Source: Geosiphon pyriformis (Eukaryota; Glomeromycota; Glomeromycetes; Archaeosporales; Geosiphonaceae). Taken from it: 63,260 nucleotides of DNA. The stretch's first letter is position 1, and each line of letters starts with the position of its first letter. Shown in pieces: positions 46,039 to 58,317 of this stretch. The position numbers and the translations under genes were made by a program. Under the pieces are notes generated by a model, which was not told where the DNA came from, searched no databases, and was given only the letters and a program-made list of their open reading frames with translations. Where the stretch lies: contig JAAOMT010000273.1 in the NCBI GenBank assembly GCA_016748015.1, positions 119,115-182,374 of the forward strand, in the 5' to 3' direction.

Positions 46039-49000
46039 ATGGTAACGGATAGTGAGGAGAGCTTGTTAGAGTTTTCCAAGAAATTTTTGGAGGCTGCGTT
46101 TGGGTCTGACAGCAGCACTCCAGAGTTAGGTTTCTCGCATATTTTAGTTAACAATACCAACAACAACAATACAATTAGTAATAATAACAGTAAAGACACG
46201 AATAAGACTAAAGTTATTGATTTACTTGCACCTTTACCTGTGCCAACTTTGACAATAAGTTCTGACTCAAAAACACTTCAATCGAAAACTGTAAAGGGCA
46301 ACAAAGACTTTAAAGTATCAAAAGACACCGAAAAAACTCCCGAAGTTGAATTTAAAAGAAGTTCTACCGATTCTGCCACCTCAACACAAACAACCGAATC
46401 CACTTCCTCTGCTGAAACCAATGACACAGAAAATACTTTTAATACCGTGTTAATTCCCGAATCGCCCCTTGAAATACGTGTAACGAGTTCAGGTGTCTCT
46501 GAAATGACTTTGAAACGTAGATCTATTATGGGTTCAGATGATGAAGATTCAATGCAAGATGTCGCTGACGAACTATTAATACACACTAGTGACCCTTCTC
46601 ACCTTTTCTGGGTACCAGCTCATATGCATCCTGAGATAGCTCCGAATGAGTTTCGCAAATGGTTACAAAACCATGCAAAAGAAGGTTTCAATACAGGACC
46701 TAATTCTTTGAGGCGGCGAAAATCAGCTCTTTCTCGGCAGTATATACCACCTGAAAATGAGGACTCTGAAAAGGAAAATTTATCCAGCATTGAAGCAAAA
46801 GAATCCATTAGATATGATGATGGGTTTGATTGGGAATCGTATGGTTCATCTGATGGAACTATAAGTCCAAGTGTCGAATCAAGTAGACTGAATATTTTAC
46901 GACGAAGTCTTAGCCTGAATTTACCACCTTTTATGGGTAAATTAAATTCTTTTACCTTGATTAAAAGAAATGCAAAAATCATGATTTCATATGGCGGGAT
47001 CAATATAATACTCATTTCCCTTGTTTAATTGGTGCTGTAAACAATTTGATTTGCAAATAATTAACATCCTTTTATTTACTACGGAATTAGAGTCGTGTTA
47101 TGGCTCTAATGATCCAAATGTGTTTGATCGGCATTCTTCTCCCTACGTTGACTCCAACATATTGGTCCGCAGAATGGTACCAGCCTTAAAACGTGCAGCA
47201 CGAACAAAAATTCGAAGGAATTCAGTTGCAGGAGAACACAATCCTCACAGGTTTTCTGCACACAGAAGGACAAAGTCGACACATTTTATTTCTGAAAGGC
47301 AAAATCATTATGGGGTTACCGGCATGTTCTCACACAATTTGACTCATTCGATGCTGAAAAATGAATTTAAAGAACTATCGAATCTCGCAGAAAAACCATC
47401 ATTAATTTCACCCGAAAGTCCGATAGTCATAAATAAGAATCAAGGAAATTCTATTTTACCCGCAAAAACTGAGAATAAAGACGTTGAACTTGATCGTATT
47501 GCTTTAAAAGACAGTTCTGATTTAATTCGTATCACTTTAAAAGACAATGGTTCTCAGCCTAAGAATAAAACAGTGACACCATCTCCGCGTAGGACAAGTT
47601 CATTGTCTACAGAATCTTTGGAAGTGACTGATGCTCTTCAAGAAGGACGTTTACCTATATCCGAACAAGCTAGGCTTTCTTTAAATACTAGTATATTATT
47701 ACAAAAAAATACATCGGAAAGGATATCCCCTACACAAACTAGCCCATCCCCTTCAATAAAAAGATCAATAACTTGGTCATCGTGGCTTCGATGGAGTGGT
47801 GGGAATTCTGACGAAAAAGATCTTCGAGCGAGAAAGTCGAAGTTAAGTAAAGATGCCAAATTTGATCGAGATTCTAAATCCGAAAAAGAGGCAACACTGG
47901 ATAATAATATAAAAATGAATAAGGAGAGCGATACTGGGATAAATCAAACTTTTAAAGTTGAAGATGGGGATAATGAAACTTTAGAAATTGAAAATGAGGA
48001 AATTGTGTCTGTTAAAGAGAAGCCTAAAATGTCTTTAGCATCTTTATTTTCGTGGAACAGCACCAACAAAGGAAAAGCAGCTGAAGAAACAACAACTCAA
48101 GCAATAGCTTCTACTTCAAACACAGCCACATCGGTAAATCACAGGAAACCAAAATACTCAAACTATAATCGGATGCCCATACATGTAGAACGTGCCATAT
48201 ATCGCTTATCACATGTAAAGCTTGCTAATCCTCGACGCCCTCTACACGAGCAAGTACTTATATCAAACATGATGTTTTGGTATCTTTCGCTTATTAATAA
48301 GCAACAGGAAGAATACGGTGGTGGCAATCCTAATGCACAAAAAGAGGTATTAAAAGTTAAAAGTAAGGTAGGTAAAGGAGGGAGAGGAAAGAGACAAAAA
48401 CGCAACAACAAGCAAAACGGTCCAAGTAGACGTGGCTCTGAAGTTGCTTACAAAGCCCCGCAATATGACATGCAGCAAGCCCAGATTGCTCAGCAATATC
48501 TTTCACCGCCATCTTCCCCTTCTCATAGCGGAGCCCCTTATTCCAATGGACCTGGGACTTCTTTGGATTACGCTAGCGATGATGATGATCATACTAGTGA
48601 TGAAGAATTTTCTAAGCACACCTATCACCATTACAATAACGGCTATACATCGGATGGAACTGATGGTGGCTACCTTGACGACTCCATCATCAAGGATGAT
48701 GGTTCTAATGTTGGGATGAACAAACAAGTTTACTCTGACAATGACAAAGTAGTGAAAGAAAATGGTGGAAGCAAAACCGTAAATAGTAGTCACAAAAGAC
48801 CATCATCTCCGAATCCCCCCAATGGACGTTTACCTGTTGGAAGACCGCCATCACCAAATGGCCGGTCCTCCTCCTCTTCACAGCAACGTGCTCCCTCTCC
48901 AAACGGACGCCCTGTTTCGCCAAATGGACGTCCTGTTTCGCCTAATGGACGCCCTGTCTCGCCAAATGGGCGCCCTACGCCAATGTCATCAGGCCATTCC

Positions 49001-49195
49001 TCGTTACAAAATTCTCGTCGTTCCTCTTCCACTCACCGTGGTGTGAATGGTGGGGCAACACGAACGCGATTATCAACCACCAATAATGGGCCTAGAGTGA
49101 TAGTAAAGAATCACTCCGAATTAAATAAAGAAGAGGACGATGATGATGATGACGATGAAGTTCCTCTTGGTCTTTACAAAAATATGGGAAAATAA
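46039..49195 (+). CDS. Zds1-like protein (PP2A-Cdc55 regulator family), two exons
   Basis: Exons 46039-46936 and 47091-49195 (intron 154 bp, GGTAAAT to TTAG) join in frame to 1,000 codons. A Ser/Thr/Asn-rich N-terminus leads to a conserved block at about residues 188-240: HLFWVPAHMHPEIAP, then FRKWLQNHAKE, then RRRKSALSRQY. Then come KRAARTKIRRNS (about residue 335) and the Zds C-terminal motif at about 657-705 (RMPIHVERAIYRLSHVKLA, PRRPLHEQVLISN, MMFWYLSLIN). The tail is disordered with a 4x7-residue SPNGRPV repeat and an acidic run ending EVPLGLYKNMGK. Zds proteins in yeast bind PP2A-Cdc55 and control mitotic entry and exit; the same role is inferred. The family call rests on motif recognition. 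Confidence 0.8.
48896..48979 (+). repeat. Coding 21-bp minisatellite in the Zds1-like gene
   Basis: Four tandem 21-bp units each encode SPNGRPV, or a close variant in the last unit. Related single units lie at 48,815-48,870. The units keep the reading frame, so copy number can vary without breaking the protein. The region is Pro/Ser/Arg-rich and probably unstructured. Confidence 0.9.
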
Positions 49196-51205
49196 AATCC
49201 CTTAATCTCCGCAGAAATGAACTTTATCTTATAGATGAAAATGGAAGAAAAGGGACTGAATTATGAGGGTGTATCAAGGATTAGCAAAGAAATACTTTGG
49301 TGATTTATACACTACTAATGTGTCTGTTTCTACACCAAATGATTTTGCTATGAGGATTCCTTGTAAACTGATTTATTTTTCTATTATACTCTCACAGCTT
49401 CCCTCCCTAACCTGAGATTGACTAGGAAAAAAATAGACTTAATTAATGATTACCTTTCATAAAGCAACGTTGAAAGTTTGCTGCCAATAGTTTGTATTTT
49501 TCTTAATATTTTTTCCTTTAGAGATCATAATCGTTTGTTCTTTTTTGTATTTTTTGGTGCTTTTATTCTACTCCAATTATCTCTTTTCATCCGAAAAAAT
49601 TCCCTTTTCCTTTGTATACATATTTTCTCTGGGCTATTATCCGTTGATTTCGGTTAAGCCCCTAAAACAAACACCAATTTGCTGTTTTCCATATTACAAC
49701 CCACACATTGTAACAAATAATTTCCATTACCAAAATTTACAAATCAACTGATTCTGCTAAGAGTGGAATGAAGTGTGACATACCATTTTGTAATGGATTA
49801 AGTTCTATGAAGGATTTAAAGCGAAGATATTAGTGTTTCAATGATTTTATCAAAAGGTGTCTTTAAAACTTAAATCTAGGTTAGTTAATACAGCAGAATT
49901 CGATGGTCAAAACTAATCAACTAATATTAAATAATTAAGGCTTCATTAAGCAAAGCCTGGAGGCACCATTTACATTTTTATTCAGTTTTCACACTTGAAA
50001 TCTTTTTTTCGGCTTTTATAAATTTATACACAACTCAGATGTCCTGCTTTTTACATTTCATACGTTTCACAATATCTTTAGTAATTATTTCTTTTATCAC
50101 TTTATTTTTAAACCTAAAGATATTAAAATTTTGAACAAGCCAAAAAATATTTATTTTACTCAATTCATTATTAATAATTTAAATATATATTTTTTATCTA
50201 ATACAATATGACAGAGAATTGTCCTAAATTAAATGTGATTCACGCATTTTCTACATGTGATTAGCCCACCCGAGCCAGCCAAGGCTAAACTAAGTTGAAC
50301 CTACAAAAGCAAACTTGCCCAAAACAGCCATAATTTGCATAAACTAGCACTACCAGGAACCAAACCAGACAACCATGCAGTCATTTTATTTGCATTCGAC
50401 TTGATATTAGGAGTTTAAAGCTTTTAAAGTATCACTATCCTAGCAAAATTCTTCTCATTAACTATTAGAACTAACCAGTAAACAAGAACAGTAACATATT
50501 GCTATTGGCTAACAGACGTCAAATTAATCTTAAAAATTTTATCAAAAATACCAAAGTATATTTTACCAAAAAATCAGAACAGCTAATAAGAGTTTGTTTT
50601 TCAGTATATATATAAAACAATTACTGTTTAACAAATTCAGTTATTTTCTTTTTAATTTGGTTTGAATTTTTTTTAACATAATTATATTTTAATACAATAT
50701 AACTAAAATAATCATATTAAACATAATATAATAAAACCAATTTATTTAATTTAAAATTATATTTTTAAAAACAAAAATTATGCCAAAAGCATTTTTTAAA
50801 GTCTTATATATTTTATTTAAATATACATAATAAGATCTTTTTTTTATGTTTTAACAAAATATAAATATTTTTTACTATTTTGGCCAATTAAAAATAAACT
50901 AAATTAAATTTATAAAAAAAAATCTATTCTAAATTAATATTTTATATATAAAAGCAATTAAAATACAGTTATTATTAGTTATTTTACTTATTTATTTAAA
51001 AGTATTAATATTAAACTTAATTTCAAAAAATTAAAACTTTTAAAAAATTATTATTTAATTAAAAATATTATTATTAACAATATTAATAACATTAAAAAAA
51101 TTTATATTATTATTATTATTATTAAAACCAATTTTAATTTTTAATATTTTATATTTTTTATATAATTTATTTACTTTATACTTAAAATTTGAAGAAAAAC
51201 TTCAA
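49196..51205. other. Intergenic region between the Zds1-like gene and LINE1
   Basis: The first few hundred bases are presumably the 3' UTR. From about 50,240 to 50,530 a patch with somewhat higher GC (GATTAGCCCACCCGAGCCAG and following) has no ORF or recognisable feature. From 50,600 to 51,190 the sequence is nearly pure A/T, with a (TTA)n microsatellite near 51,107-51,125. I see no gene or RNA in it. Confidence 0.5.
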
Positions 51206-51250
51206 CTTCTTTCTCTCCTTTGTCCCAAATTCCTGAAAAAGAGTCAAATT

Positions 51251-53179
51251 TTGAAAGAAGTTTTTTTCTGTTTTTGCATACTGTCTTCCACTATTTTACA
51301 AGAAACAAATCCTTTTGTTGTTAGACCAGCTGCTGCTATAAGTGATTCTAGTGTTAAGAGAAGGTCTGCCAGAGTCTTGTCTACTGGTTCAGTTGGTGGA
51401 GGTTTGACTCAAAATGTCAAAAAGTCTCTCGGTAATATCAAACCCTTAAGTGCAAATAAGAATCTCAAAGATAGTGGGTCTGTTTGTATGAACAGGCAGT
51501 TTGCTAGTATGAATACGGATGGAGAAGCCTCTGATGATAATGGCACATCTGACTCCCAAATGAATATGCCCAATGTGAAATGTTTTAATACTGGTGCGGC
51601 TATCAGTTCCCTTATTGGCTCTATTAGTTATGACATGGATGATGAAGAGGAAGTTTTCCTTCCTCTCCATTTGTTTTTCTCTTTAGAAAAGGTGTGAGTG
51701 GACCCCAAAATTGTCAAGTCTCAGGTGGAAGTTGTGGTAAAGAAGTCGTTTGCTTTGGACATCAATCTATCTACTGTGGAGGAAAAATCAGCTATGGCCA
51801 AGACTCAGGTTATCAGAAAGTTGTTTTCAACAATCAATAGTTTTGGGGGAGCCAACACCCTCTCAAAATTTGAGAGAATCATCTGATCGACGTTTACTTC
51901 ATCTGAAAGCATAGAAAAGACTGCGTCATTAGCCAAAGAAAATAACATCGTAGTGAACAGCAATCTTAAGAGACAAGGAGTTTGCTCAGATTGGGCCGTA
52001 GTCATCAAAGAAATTCTCATGAATATGCCAAAAGAAATGATCATTGCTGCAGTGTCTAAATTTGGTCAAGTGGTGTCAATCCAATTGCAACTCATTAGGC
52101 TGTGGCAGAAGACTGTAGTAGAGTTTGCCAAATTGAGTTAGGCAGATCAGTTGGCAGCTAAGTGGTCATTCCTAATCAGGAAAGATTCAGTGCGTGTGGC
52201 CAAAGCTGTGGGGGATTGTGAGACATGAGCATCTAGAGATTGGTATAGGGTGCTTTTGTTTACTTTGCCAGTAGGAACAACAGCTCATAATCTTGGCGAT
52301 CTTTTGGTGGGAGCTGGTGGGAAAACTTGTGTCATAAATTGATCCTTAGACACTGGTAATAGAATTTGTTGTGCTGTGGTTTGTTTTGAGAATGATGAGG
52401 TATTAGAGTCTGCATTTTGTACAGAGCCTATTTTTGGTGGGATGAGACTGTCTTGGGCTAGATTGGACATGATTCGGTGTAAACAGTGTGGGAAACTTGA
52501 TCATTCTGTGCTGGAGTGTAATGCTGTAATCTCAACCTCTTCTGCTCTTTCCAAGTCATTTAAAAGGATTGTTTCTGATGAAAATCATTTCCAGTTGGCC
52601 AAGCTGTATGTGAAAAAGAGTGTGCCTATTTCTAAACCAGCTGCATTCAGCAGCAAATCATGGACCCAGGTTGTCTTTTTGGTATCTTCGTCTAATGGTC
52701 CTTACTTTGGTTCTAGTTCTGGTCTTGGCTCTTTTTCTGGTGCCTTAGGTGTGACTGGTCACTCATCTCCTGCGGATCCTGTTAGTTCATTTTTGGAAAC
52801 TTGTCTCACTTTTTTGGAGCATTTTTTGAAACTTCTCACAGATAAGGTGTCTGGTATTATTGACAAACTTGACAATTTAAACCTGGTGTCCTTAGTTCTT
52901 GCCTCCTCCTCTCAGCCCTTGGTTGTTCCTGGTTTAATTGATGTGAAATTTGGTTTGGATATGGTTTTGAATGAACCTAAGTTTGCGGTTCTACCTCCTT
53001 CCTTGGTTTCTTCTAGTGTTTCAAGTTTGGGTTCGAGTAGTTCAAAAATTTTAACTTCAATAGTGGGCTGTTTGGAGTCGAAGTTGATGGCTCTCGAAGC
53101 TTCGGTTTGTTCGGTATTGGAAAAGTTAGATCAGATGTGTGCTGGCTCGGGTTTTGTGGTCTTTTCTGTTTCTCAATGA
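51251..53179 (+). pseudogene. LINE1 ORF1 (nucleic-acid-binding protein)
   Basis: The ORF is one frame of about 640 codons with in-frame stops near 51,695, 51,884, 52,139, 52,226 and 52,340. It has a Ser/Lys-rich start, then KSFALDINLSTV, a region resembling an RRM (SDWAVVIKEIL, then KFGQVVSIQLQLI), and a zinc knuckle CKQCGKLDHSVLEC (CX2CX4HX4C) at about 52,484-52,525. A Ser-rich C-terminus ends with a leucine-rich segment near 53,060-53,130. The role by analogy is RNA binding in the LINE particle. The first codon is uncertain. Confidence 0.75.
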
Positions 53180-56100
53180 ATGATTTAGTATGGAAAATTA
53201 CCACGTGTAATGTTAGGGAAATGAACAATTCAGCAAGCAAGAGGACATTATATGTTGGCACAAAGATATGAACAATTTGGTTTCAATTGTTACTAAGACA
53301 AAGTTAAAAGATAAGGTTCAGCCTTGGATTGCTAATAAATTCGATAATGTTCGGGTTTTCGTTTCTGGTTTGAATTCTGGTTACCTCGATTCTAGTGTAG
53401 TAATCATTATGAACAATGCTCTGACAAAACATGTATGTAAAGTTTTTAAGGTTCCTGGTCACCTTTTGTCTGTCAAGCTGCTTTTTAAAAATAGGCTTTC
53501 AGTGTCAATTCTGGGTTTGTATGCTGGTGCTTCAGTATCTGTGTGCTTCTTACAAGTGGATGAGATAAATTCTTTGATTGCTAAAGCTGTTAATAAGTCC
53601 TCTTTCATGATATTGGGCGGCAATTTCAATAAAGATAGCTCTTACAGGTGTGCTAGTTTCAGGAAATGTTTTGATTTGGGTTTGGTTAATGCCTTGGGAA
53701 GGAGCTTGTTTGGGAAGAATGCAACTTGGACCAATTCTTGAGGGGTGGCCAAGACTATTGATTATGTGTTTGTGTCATTAAGCTTGGTTAATACAATTTT
53801 AGATCATAGTGTGACCAGGATTGATGAATATTTTGATACTGATCATAGAGTTGTTATTGTTTTCATGGGTCTGGGTGGTCTTTTGAATGTTAATTTGATG
53901 TTTCTTCACAAACAGATGAATAAGAATTGTTGGAAGTTCAATTTTAAGGATGCTATGGCTGCCAAATGGGCTGTGTTCAAGAAATCTTCTGCTGCCACCA
54001 CAGCAATGTTGAAGTGTGAGTTTGATGCTGCTCTATTGATTCTGGATCTGGATGCTATGTGAGATGTCATCCACAAAATTGTGTGCTTGTTAGCAAATGA
54101 TGTTTTCAAAAAGAAATGGTTCAAGGGTTATGATAATGTGTTTACTAAGGAATCTTCTAAGTTTCACAAGTTAGAACTTTTGGTGTCTAAGCTAGTTAAA
54201 GCATCATGTTTGGTTTCCTCAGAGGAATTTGTTGCATTGCTGGGTACATGGAACTTGTTGGATGCTACAAATGCTTCTGTGGTTGAGTCTCATTTTTTTT
54301 CAGAGTTGCATTTTGAGGTCATAAGATCTGTCTTGTTCAGAGTCAGGAAGTTGTATCATTTCTCTAAATTGTCCAAGTCAAAGTGTGCTGAAGAATCTCG
54401 TATTAGGTCAGCTGTTAGTAAGAAGATGGAAAGTTTTGAGGTGAATAAAAGTCATACAATTAGGAGTGTGCTGGAGCACCCCTTTCACAAGGTGGTATTG
54501 GATTACTTGGTTGCTAATGATGAACTGGTTCTGGAATCTAGTCTAGTTAAATCTAAGGTAGATGTTATCATGGAAGACTGAACCAGAAAATGTGTGTTGG
54601 TCACTGATGTCTCTGCTGATTGGTGTTGCCAGTACCAACCCTTAGAGTACGTATTTGATAATGCGTTTTCAGGAATAATGGACCCCATTAGTTCTGTTGA
54701 GTTGCTTGGTGTTGTATCGGACTTGCTTAATGATAAGGCTGCTGGTTTGTCTGGTATTTCAAATGAGCTTTAGAAGCATTGTGATGGATCAGTTTTGAAT
54801 ATGTTGTTGGTGCTCTTGAACTCTTGTTTGCTCTGTAAGTCAGTTCCTGGTCCTTGGAAGAAAGCTTAGGTGTCTATGATTCCCAAACCTTATGAGTGGA
54901 AGGGAATTTTTACAAACACCTGACCCATTGCTTTGATTGAAACCACTTGTAAGATCCTTTCAAAAATCCTCTCGAACAGAATTTCTTTGGTGTGCAGTAC
55001 TCACAACATTCTCCACGGAAACAATTTTTCTGTTTTGAAGGGTATGACGACACAGTCTTCTATCTTTGCTGTCGGCTCTGTGGTCAAAAATGCTCTGGAG
55101 AAGAACTGTGAGCTTTGGCTGGTGTTGCAGAACATGAAGAAGACCTATGATTCTGTTGGCTGGGAGTATTTAAAAAGGAGTCTGATCAGGATTAAAATGT
55201 GTGGCAGGTTTATTTGATTTTTTGGTGGCATTCACAATAACCGAGTCAACAGAGTAATGACTGACATTGGTCTAACTGATGGTTATCAAGTCCATGATGG
55301 TCTCAATTAAGGAGAAGTGTTCTCACTTCTTTTCTGGCATATATTTTATGATTCTTTTTTGTGTAAAGTCAAGAGACAAGAAGAATTTTGTGAATATAAG
55401 TTGAATTCTCATTTCATTGCTAAGACTGGCTGTGTTGAATCTCAAGCTGGTTTTTCCTTTTTCTTTGCTGCTAGTGCTTTCGTAGACGATACAATTTGGG
55501 TTGGCAGCAGTCAGACTATAACACAACACATTCTCAATGTTGCTAGTGAATTTTTTAGAATTAATGATATTTCAATAAACAATGATAAGACAGTAGCTAT
55601 TCCCATTAACTGCAGGGTTGTAAGCCTATTTCTGACGATCAGTGGTGCACCTATTTCTATTGCCAAGAAAGAAGGACCTCACTGGTATTTGGGCATCTTT
55701 CTGTCTATGGGTGGTTTGTCGAAGCCCAGTTTGGCCAAGATGCATTCGGATATCCAGTTTTTTACCAATCTCGTCCTGAAGAAGGCCATTTCTGATAAGC
55801 AGTTCTCATATTTGGTTTCAGCGGTTCTTTACCTCATTGTTAGTTATAAAACACAGTTTAGCTTTGTTCCACTTAGTGTTTGCTGTAAATAGGATGCTTT
55901 AATTCATAAAGGCTTCAAATCCAGAGCGAGTCTTCCTTTGGACTTCTCCAATAATGCTCTTTATCACCCCTTTCTTTACAGCTTAAAAACTTTTAAACAG
56001 ATTCAAGCTGAGAGTAAATCGGTGTCCATAGTGTGTTTTGCCAATGCTGTTAGAATCCTGGGTCATTTGTTTCTCCATAGGTCTCATGATTTACAGACTT

Positions 56101-57866
56101 TGAGCTGGCATCCTGTGCACCTTTTGGTCTCTCTGGCTTGTTTAAATTTGAATCCCTTGAACAATTTTCTGGCAGGTGTGGTTCATATTTTTGCCGATTG
56201 CAGTTTATCTTTTAGTAGTCTTGGCCCCAGTGCATTCCAATTCTCCCATGGTACTCTTATGTCTTTGGTTATTGGAGAGGTGAAATTTTCTAAATGTTTC
56301 TTCTCACTTCAGCAGTATGGAATTGCCTTTGTGGAACAATTGCGTCATCGCAATGGTCTTGCTTTTGATTGAAAGACTTTTAAGCATTGGAAAAGGCTGG
56401 ACCCGCGTGGCACTATTCCTGATTGGTTTAGTGTTTCTGTTGGTTATCTTGGCAGTGCAGAGTCATCTTCTTCTGTTCATGACTGTTCAGTGGGCATTTT
56501 TTTTGCTCCTAATGTCTTGGAATCCACTGATTTTGACTTGGTTTGTAGTCAGTTGCTGGGATTGGGTGCTGATAGCCTTTCAGTTTATACCGATGGATCC
56601 TTGGCTGGTTTGGATACTCTCAGTGTTAAATTGGGTGTGGCAGTTTTCTTTGATGATATTAATATGGGTTTAGATGTTAAGATTTTGGGTTTGTTGTCAT
56701 CTACTTTGGCAGAATTGCAAGCTATTGCACTCACTTTCGAGTGTGTTTCTGCAGTTAGCAAAGTTTGCTTATTTTTGGATAGTCAGGTCATGTTAGATGC
56801 CTGCAGGTCGGAATTGGGTTTGGCACATCCGAATTTTTGGAATAGTTGTTGGGTGGAGCATCATCATATTGCTAATTTTATTTGTGCTAAGAGGTTGGAT
56901 GTCAGCTGATGTAAAGTTAAGGGACATTCTGGTGTTATAGGTAATGACTAGGCTGATGAACTGGCTGGCTGTGCAGCTTTTTCTGATTTGGTTCTTCCCT
57001 CCCAGCTGGATGAGCAGTTTATCCTGGCTGGTAGTAGTCCTGTTTCGGGTAATTCTAGGCATTTTGTGTGTAATATTTATCAGTCCATTCACCATTCACA
57101 TTGGGGTTTTGGTTCAGGTACCAGAGTTGTCACTGGCGAATTGCTCAGTGATATCAATTGGTGCAGGTCTTCTTCTGTTTGGCATCCCAATTCACACATG
57201 GCTGTTGGCTTCACTAGTAAACGGACTGCTGGTTTGTGCACATACTTTATAAAGGCTCTGTATCATAGACTGCCTGTGGCTGTTTGCAAATGCCTTTATG
57301 ATAGGAGTTACCCTAGTGTGATTTGTTTGTATTGTGGATGTGTAGAGATCTTGGACCATGTCTTTTCCTGTGATTCTGACTTTGCTAGTCATGGTCGACT
57401 GCTTGGTGATTTTGCGGTTAAATGGGAAGGTATTTCTGGCCTTCATTGCCCTTCTTCTTATGTGCTGCAAACTTTTTCTTCATGCGTTTTTGACATCTCA
57501 GTCTGTGTTGCTTTGTGTAAAGGCTTTGTTTTTAATGATTGGTTTTTTGAGGCAGTTTCTGTTTTTGGTGATCTGAAACTTGCTGGTGTGAAAATTGTGG
57601 ACTTTGTTCATGATTTTTGTCTGGCTTTTAGAGATAAGATTTGGTTGGTCTGTGTCAAACATCATGCATTTATGGAGAAACATGGGTTGATTCCTCGAGA
57701 TGGTTCTATGCCAGTTTCTATTTCTGGTCTATCTTCTCTGTATTTGGCTGGGGTTGTCAGGTTGTTGGGTATTGATGATGCATTGGATATTAGATTTGGT
57801 TTACATAAATTTAGTTTGTTCATTTCTGGTGCTTTAAATGTGGTTTCCGTTCATATAGGTACATAG
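53180..57866 (+). pseudogene. LINE1 ORF2: endonuclease, reverse transcriptase, RNase H
   Basis: The start MNDLVWKITTCNVREM at 53,177 shifts frame by one base near 53,230; the rest lies in one frame. APE-type endonuclease: VSIVTKTKLKDK (Glu to Lys), SILGLYAGAS, FMILGGNFNKDSS (Asp to Asn), TDHRVV. RT: NDKAAGLSGI, MIPKPY, CKILSKIL, FVDDTIWVGSS (55,480), SINNDKTVAI. RNase H: VYTDGSLAGLD, LAELQAIAL, LFLDSQVML, GHSGVIGND. C-terminal zinc motif: CLYCGCVEILDHVFSC (57,325-57,375). About a dozen stops are present, mostly TGG, CGA, CAG or CAA turned into stops. Confidence 0.9.
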
Positions 57867-58317
57867 TGTTGTTCTGATTGGCCTGAGTGGCTAGTCATGT
57901 GTAGAAAGTGCATGATTCATGTCTAATTTAGATCAATCATTTGATGTATAGCATTAAGTAGTGTTTGGATTTCACTCAATAAATGTAAAAAAAAAAAAAC
58001 TTCTTTTTCTTTTTTGTTCAAATTCCCAAAAAAAAGTCAAAGTTTTTTGAAAGAAGTTTTTTACAATTCAGTATAATAAATCTAAATCCTTTATTCTTGA
58101 CTATGAAGCCACCATTGGCTGTAGTATTGCTGTTATAAAGAAGACTACCAAAGGTTCTGGTTCTAGTGATGGCTTCAGGCCTGTTCTTCCAAAAAAAAAA
58201 AAGAGAGGTGACATTCTAGAAGATGGTTCTGGTAATGGAAATATTGGTCCTATAGTTCAAAATAGCCATTCATGAAGTTCTGAGACTGGTAACACCACTA
58301 AGTCTGAAAGTATTAAT

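Larger units (their letters stand above)
51206..57999 (+). mobile_element. LINE1: full-length APE/RNase H-type LINE (Tad1/I-like)
   Basis: It has a complete layout: 5' leader, ORF1, ORF2 (endonuclease, RT, RNase H, C-terminal zinc motif), an AATAAA signal at 57,978-57,983 and a 13-base poly(A) at 57,987-57,999. The start is set where its sequence begins to match the 5' end of LINE2 (58,000). ORF2 stays in a single frame for about 4.6 kb with only point stops, so the copy is old but structurally intact. No clear target duplication is visible because LINE2 follows directly. Confidence 0.85.

Noticed and set aside
48163-49046. Several ORFs on both strands overlapping the Zds1-like exon 2.
   Set aside because: These are shadow frames of the repetitive Pro/Ser/Arg-rich coding region.
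53739-56907. In-frame TGA codons at expected Trp positions in LINE and gypsy ORFs, suggesting a UGA-Trp genetic code.
   Set aside because: TAG and TAA also replace Trp, Gln and Arg codons in the same ORFs, and the intact host genes use TGA (UBE2H) and TAA (Zds1-like) as normal stops. Transition decay explains all of them.
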